DNA of 64,000 nt, from assembly GCF_023715505.1 (NCBI RefSeq), contig NZ_JAMBOH010000018.1, forward strand, positions 38,772 to 102,771. Reading direction: 5' to 3'. A model generated the notes under the pieces. That model had not been told where the DNA came from. It did not search any database and saw only the letters and a list, made by a program, of their open reading frames with translations. The position numbers and the translations under genes are program-made. The stretch is from Neobacillus cucumis. Lineage in GTDB: Bacteria > Bacillota > Bacilli > Bacillales_B > DSM-18226. Positions 63,908 through 64,000 of the stretch are shown in pieces. Every line of letters starts with the position of its first letter. Within the stretch, counting starts at the first letter, position 1.

Positions 63908-63960
63908 AAAGCCGGTGGAATTTTACGATAAGTAAAATTTCACCGGCTTTGATTTTTTTT
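63908..63960 (+). terminator. intrinsic terminator of the SET gene
   Basis: Perfect 19-bp stem (arms 63908-63926 and 63932-63950, core GCCGGTGGAATTTTAC), loop GATAA, then a run of T. The preceding GAGGCTGGGACAAAACCCA is a common Bacillus terminator-associated sequence. Confidence 0.95.
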
Positions 63961-64000
63961 AAATAAAAATAAGGACCACTTCTGATAAAATAAAGTTACC

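Overview
The window reads as chromosomal DNA of a spore-forming, low-GC Firmicute of the Bacillaceae, most like Neobacillus or a related Bacillus. The evidence is an alpha/beta small acid-soluble spore protein, a CotF-type coat protein, AGGAGG-type ribosome binding sites with frequent TTG and GTG starts, intrinsic terminators, a preQ1-I riboswitch, CcpA-type cre sites, and intergenic repeat families of a kind I associate with Bacillus genomes. No rRNA, tRNA, CRISPR array, phage or insertion sequence was seen. The genus is inferred from gene style, not from a marker gene.

Layout. 1-8.5 kb: a membrane pair (DUF2243, CtaG-like), bifunctional NAD(P)HX repair enzyme, SASP, several small unknown genes, TerC, an FMN reductase and a YqzC/YqzD-like pair. 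8.5-15.6 kb: aldo/keto reductase, a GGCT-like protein, an acetolactate-synthase-like ThDP enzyme, then a two-gene 2-oxoacid:ferredoxin oxidoreductase in which gamma+ferredoxin and alpha+beta are each fused, behind a promoter region rich in dyads. 15.8-24.7 kb: a stand-alone prs, a 1692-residue secreted CE12-PL11 rhamnogalacturonan enzyme with a cre site, and a TetR-ftsH operon with two matching operators. 24.9-33.2 kb: DUF3311/SSS transporter, a CBO0543-type pseudogene, an array of short hairpins, a DadA-like oxidase, queCDE under a preQ1 riboswitch, a PfkB kinase and a MalY/PatB lyase.

33.3-43.6 kb: a degenerate ParA-like protein and CotF protein, then a urate/allantoate island: pucG and pucF on one strand, divergent from pucR, urate permease, uraD, an FMO-like flavoprotein and 5-hydroxyisourate hydrolase. 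There is no uricase here. The flavoprotein sits in its place and is best explained as an HpyO-type urate hydroxylase, so the cluster would run urate to allantoin, and allantoate to ureidoglycine and onward. Allantoinase is not in the window. TnrA/GlnR-like and PucR-like sites sit in front of the permease and between pucF and pucR.

43.6-49.8 kb: paired chromate-type transporters, gamma-glutamyltransferase and amidase, a doubly frameshifted ferredoxin pseudogene and a CysJ-like reductase lacking the flavodoxin domain. 49.9-60.3 kb: a carbohydrate block with a secreted GH3 enzyme (near-cre), a GH1 6-phospho-beta-glucosidase divergent from an RpiR regulator, a YesMN-like two-component system and a DctQMP TRAP transporter (cre in the leader). 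With the CE12-PL11 enzyme this points to plant cell wall use under carbon catabolite repression. 60.4-64 kb: a UDG-superfamily protein, hairpin repeats, ilvA, a protein of three internal repeats and a small SET-domain protein.
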